A stretch of DNA of 15,484 bases. Origin: Pseudomonadota bacterium (GTDB taxonomy: Bacteria > Pseudomonadota > Alphaproteobacteria > Acetobacterales > Acetobacteraceae). Positions within the stretch are counted from its first letter, which is position 1, and each line of letters begins with the position of its first letter. The position numbers and the translations under genes are program-made. Below are positions 13,190 through 15,484 of this stretch, piece after piece. Where the stretch lies: NCBI GenBank assembly GCA_021805485.1, contig JAJZFF010000685.1, positions 1-15,484 of the forward strand, given 5' to 3'. The notes below the pieces were generated by a model that had not been told where the DNA came from, did no database searches, and saw only the letters and a list, made by a program, of their open reading frames with translations.

Positions 13190-15484
13190 ATGGCCAACCA
13201 GAACCCCATCGAGACTGCGAGCGATTTCGTCGCGAACTGGCAGGAGAATGCGCGCCGGCTGGCGGGCACCTACGATGCGGCGCAGGAGCATGATGCCTGC
13301 GGCGTCGGTCTCGTCGCCGCGCTCGACGGCGTGCCCCGACGCGACGTCGTCGAGGCCGGCATCGATGCGCTGAAGGCGCTCTGGCACCGTGGCGCCGTGG
13401 ATGCCGATGGCAAGACCGGCGACGGCGCCGGCATCCATGTCGAGATCCCGCAGGATTTCTTTGCCGATGTCGTCGAGCGCGGCGGTGACAAACTGCGCCC
13501 GGGCCCGATCGCGGTCGGTATGGTTTTCCTGCCGAAGACCGACCTCTCGGCGCAGGAGCGCTGCCGGCAGATCGTCGAGAGCGAAATTCTTGCGTTCGGC
13601 TACGCCATCTATGGCTGGCGGCAGGTGCCGATCAATGTCGACTGCATCGGTGAAAAGGCGAACGCGACGCGGCCGGAGATCGAGCAGATCATGATCTGGA
13701 ACGCGCGCGGCGCCGACGAGGCGGCGTTCGAACGCGATCTCTACGTCATTCGCCGCCGCATCGAGAAGCAGGCGCTGGCGGACGGTATTCCGGAGCTCTA
13801 TCTCTGCTCGCTGTCGGCGCGCTCGATCATCTACAAGGGCATGTTCCTGGCCGAGCACGTCACGGAATTCTATCCCGACCTGCTGGACCCCCGCTTCATC
13901 TCGCGCTTCGCGATCTATCACCAGCGCTATTCGACCAACACGTTTCCCACCTGGCGGCTTGCGCAGCCGTTTCGGATGCTCGCCCATAACGGCGAGATCA
14001 ACACGCTGACCGGCAACGTCAACTGGATGAAGAGCCACGAGACGCGGCTCTCCGATCCGGCGCTCGATCCGTATCTGGATGACATCAAGCCGGTGGTGCA
14101 GGCGGGCGGGTCGGACACGGCGATCCTCGACAATGTGTTCGAGCTTCTCGTCCGCTCGGGACGCGACGCGCCGATGGCGAAGGCGCTGATGATCCCGGCG
14201 AGCCTCGGCCAGAACGCGACGATGAAGCCCGCGCACCGCGACATGTTTCTCTATTGCAACGCGGTGATGGAGCCCTGGGACGGGCCGGCTGCGATCGCGG
14301 CGACCGATGGGCGCTGGGTGGTCGCGGGGATGGACCGCAACGGGCTGCGGCCGCTGCGCTACACGATCACCCGACACGGCATGCTCATCGTCGGGTCGGA
14401 AACCGGCATGGTGAAGCTCGATGAGCAGGAGATCGTCGAGAAGGGACGAGTGGGGCCCGGCCAGACCATCGCCGTCGATCTCGCGGCGCCGCGATTCTAT
14501 CGCGACGAGGAGCTGAAGGATGCGCTGGCCGCGCGCCACGCCTATGGCGCCTGGGTGAGGCGGGTGCGCGAGATCGACCACATCGTCAAAACCGACGCTC
14601 CGGAGCCCGTGCGCTTCGAGGGTGAGGCGCTGCGCCGCCGGCAGGTCGCTGTCGGCGTCACGATGGAAGATCTCGAGATGATCCTCCATCCGATGGTCGA
14701 GGAGGCCAACGAGCCCGTCGGCAGCATGGGCGACGATACGCCCATCGCCGTGCTCTCCGAACGCCATCGCGGGCTGCACCATTACTTCCGCCAGGCCTTC
14801 AGCCAGGTGACCAATCCGCCGATCGACAGTCTGCGCGAGACACGCGTGATGTCGCTGAAGACGCGGCTCGGCAATCTCGGCAACGTGCTGGACGAGGATG
14901 CCAGCCAGTGCGACCTGCTGCAGCTGGAGAGCCCGGTTCTGTCCACCGCCGAGTTCGAGGCGATGCGCGCCTACATGGGCGCCTCCGCCTGTGTGGTGGA
15001 TTGCACCTTTCCGGTCGAAGACCTCGAGGGTGGCTTGCGGACGGCGATCGACCGCATCCAGCGTGAGGCCGAGGAGGGTGTGCGCGCCGGCTGCACCCAT
15101 GTCATCCTCACCGACGAGGCGATGAGTGCGACGCGCGTCGCGGTGCCGATGATCCTCGCCACTGGCGCGGTGCACACCCACCTCGTGCGCCAGAGCCTGC
15201 GCACCTTCACGAGCCTGAACGTGCGCGTTGGCGAATGTCTGGACGTGCATTATTTCGCTGTCCTCATCGGCGTCGGGGCGACGACGGTGAACGCCTATCT
15301 GGCGCAGGAGGCGATCGCTGAGCGGCACCGCCGCGGTCTTCTCGGTGATCTCAGCCTCAAGGCCGCCGTGCAGCGCTACAAGAAGGCGGTGGACAAGGGA
15401 TTGCTGAAGGTGATGTCCAAGATGGGCATCGCCGTCGTCTCCTCCTATCGCGGCGGCTATAATTTCGAGGTCATCGGCCTGTCG
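13190..15484 (+). CDS. gltB: Glutamate synthase (NADPH) large (alpha) subunit GltB, 3'-truncated by the window edge
   Basis: GltB carries the glutaminase and the FMN synthase sites of glutamate synthase; ammonia released from glutamine is channelled to 2-oxoglutarate. The 765 residues visible are about half of the usual 1500 or so, and the frame is open to the last base. An N-terminal propeptide of 36 residues precedes C37 in EHDACGVG. Propeptide cleavage would expose this Cys as the class II amidotransferase nucleophile, as in the Azospirillum enzyme. Further landmarks are LWHRGAVDADGKTGDGAGIH, YHQRYSTNTFPTW, the HNGEIN motif (266-271), EPWDGPAA and MDRNGLRPLRY. The central domain then begins, with SMGDDTPIAVLS, NPPIDSLRE and the alphaproteobacterial-looking GVGATTVNAYLAQEAIAERH. 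The FMN, 3Fe-4S and beta-helix parts lie beyond the window. GGAAGG at 13175-13180 is 9 bases before the start. Confidence 0.97.
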   Translation, partial: MANQNPIETASDFVANWQENARRLAGTYDAAQEHDACGVGLVAALDGVPRRDVVEAGIDALKALWHRGAVDADGKTGDGAGIHVEIPQDFFADVVERGGDKLRPGPIAVGMVFLPKTDLSAQERCRQIVESEILAFGYAIYGWRQVPINVDCIGEKANATRPEIEQIMIWNARGADEAAFERDLYVIRRRIEKQALADGIPELYLCSLSARSIIYKGMFLAEHVTEFYPDLLDPRFISRFAIYHQRYSTNTFPTWRLAQPFRMLAHNGEINTLTGNVNWMKSHETRLSDPALDPYLDDIKPVVQAGGSDTAILDNVFELLVRSGRDAPMAKALMIPASLGQNATMKPAHRDMFLYCNAVMEPWDGPAAIAATDGRWVVAGMDRNGLRPLRYTITRHGMLIVGSETGMVKLDEQEIVEKGRVGPGQTIAVDLAAPRFYRDEELKDALAARHAYGAWVRRVREIDHIVKTDAPEPVRFEGEALRRRQVAVGVTMEDLEMILHPMVEEANEPVGSMGDDTPIAVLSERHRGLHHYFRQAFSQVTNPPIDSLRETRVMSLKTRLGNLGNVLDEDASQCDLLQLESPVLSTAEFEAMRAYMGASACVVDCTFPVEDLEGGLRTAIDRIQREAEEGVRAGCTHVILTDEAMSATRVAVPMILATGAVHTHLVRQSLRTFTSLNVRVGECLDVHYFAVLIGVGATTVNAYLAQEAIAERHRRGLLGDLSLKAAVQRYKKAVDKGLLKVMSKMGIAVVSSYRGGYNFEVIGLS

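Noticed and set aside
11576..15328. An uninterrupted 1250-codon antisense frame opposite gltD and gltB
   Set aside because: It is in exact codon register with both gltD and gltB, so a stop would need a TTA, CTA or TCA codon on the sense strand, all rare in this GC-rich genome. Its protein is His/Arg/Asp-rich with no domain, and the sense genes are unmistakable.
1..15484. Mobile element, prophage, defence island or CRISPR array
   Set aside because: No transposase, integrase, terminal repeats, repeat-spacer pattern or compositional break is visible. All recognised genes are common chromosomal families.

Overview
The window is a stretch of ordinary chromosome from a GC-rich alphaproteobacterium. 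The best guess is a member of the Rhodospirillales/Acetobacteraceae-Azospirillaceae neighbourhood. This rests on several points: a cheA-W-Y-B-R gene order with a hybrid CheA, as in the Azospirillum Che1 cluster; a DUF1467 protein, a family typical of Alphaproteobacteria; a complex I NDUFA9-like protein; and GltB/GltD proteins that read very like the Azospirillum enzyme, with gltD upstream of gltB. I see no tRNA, rRNA, CRISPR array, insertion sequence, phage gene or compositional island.

Layout. (1) Positions 1-5136 (+) hold a compact chemotaxis operon. It starts with the 3' part of cheA (CheA kinase core, two CheW-like domains, C-terminal receiver) and continues with cheW, cheY, cheB and cheR. 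The last three genes are joined by 4-base start/stop overlaps. (2) Positions 5286-6923 (+) encode an LctP/LldP-type lactate permease, separated from cheR by a 149-base gap that contains a strong hairpin. (3) Positions 6948-8570 (-) encode a PAS/degenerate-GGDEF/EAL protein, convergent with lctP and predicted to hydrolyse cyclic-di-GMP. (4) Positions 8657-9827 (-) hold an ahpC-ahpD peroxidase operon with a hairpin between the two genes. Its leader is long and structured, and an AT-rich promoter/operator patch lies at about 9945-10003. (5) Positions 10162-11442 (+) encode a two-helix DUF1467 membrane protein and a complex I NDUFA9-like Rossmann protein. (6) Positions 11732 to the end (+) hold gltD and the first half of gltB, the two subunits of NADPH-glutamate synthase, with a 289-base leader.

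How the parts relate. The chemotaxis genes form one signalling module: methyl-accepting receptors feed CheA/CheW, CheA phosphorylates CheY and CheB, and CheR/CheB set the methylation level. The neighbouring EAL protein would add cyclic-di-GMP control of motility or attachment, but this link is only inferred from proximity. AhpC and AhpD form one peroxide-reducing pair. GltD and GltB make glutamate from glutamine and 2-oxoglutarate. The lactate permease and the DUF1467/NDUFA9-like pair concern carbon uptake and the inner membrane or respiration.

I did not find a convincing new biological system. The points most worth a second look are regulatory: the LysR-type-looking dyad over the ahpC promoter, the ahpC/ahpD intercistronic hairpin, and the hairpins around gltD. 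The degenerate GGDEF domain of the EAL protein is also worth checking.
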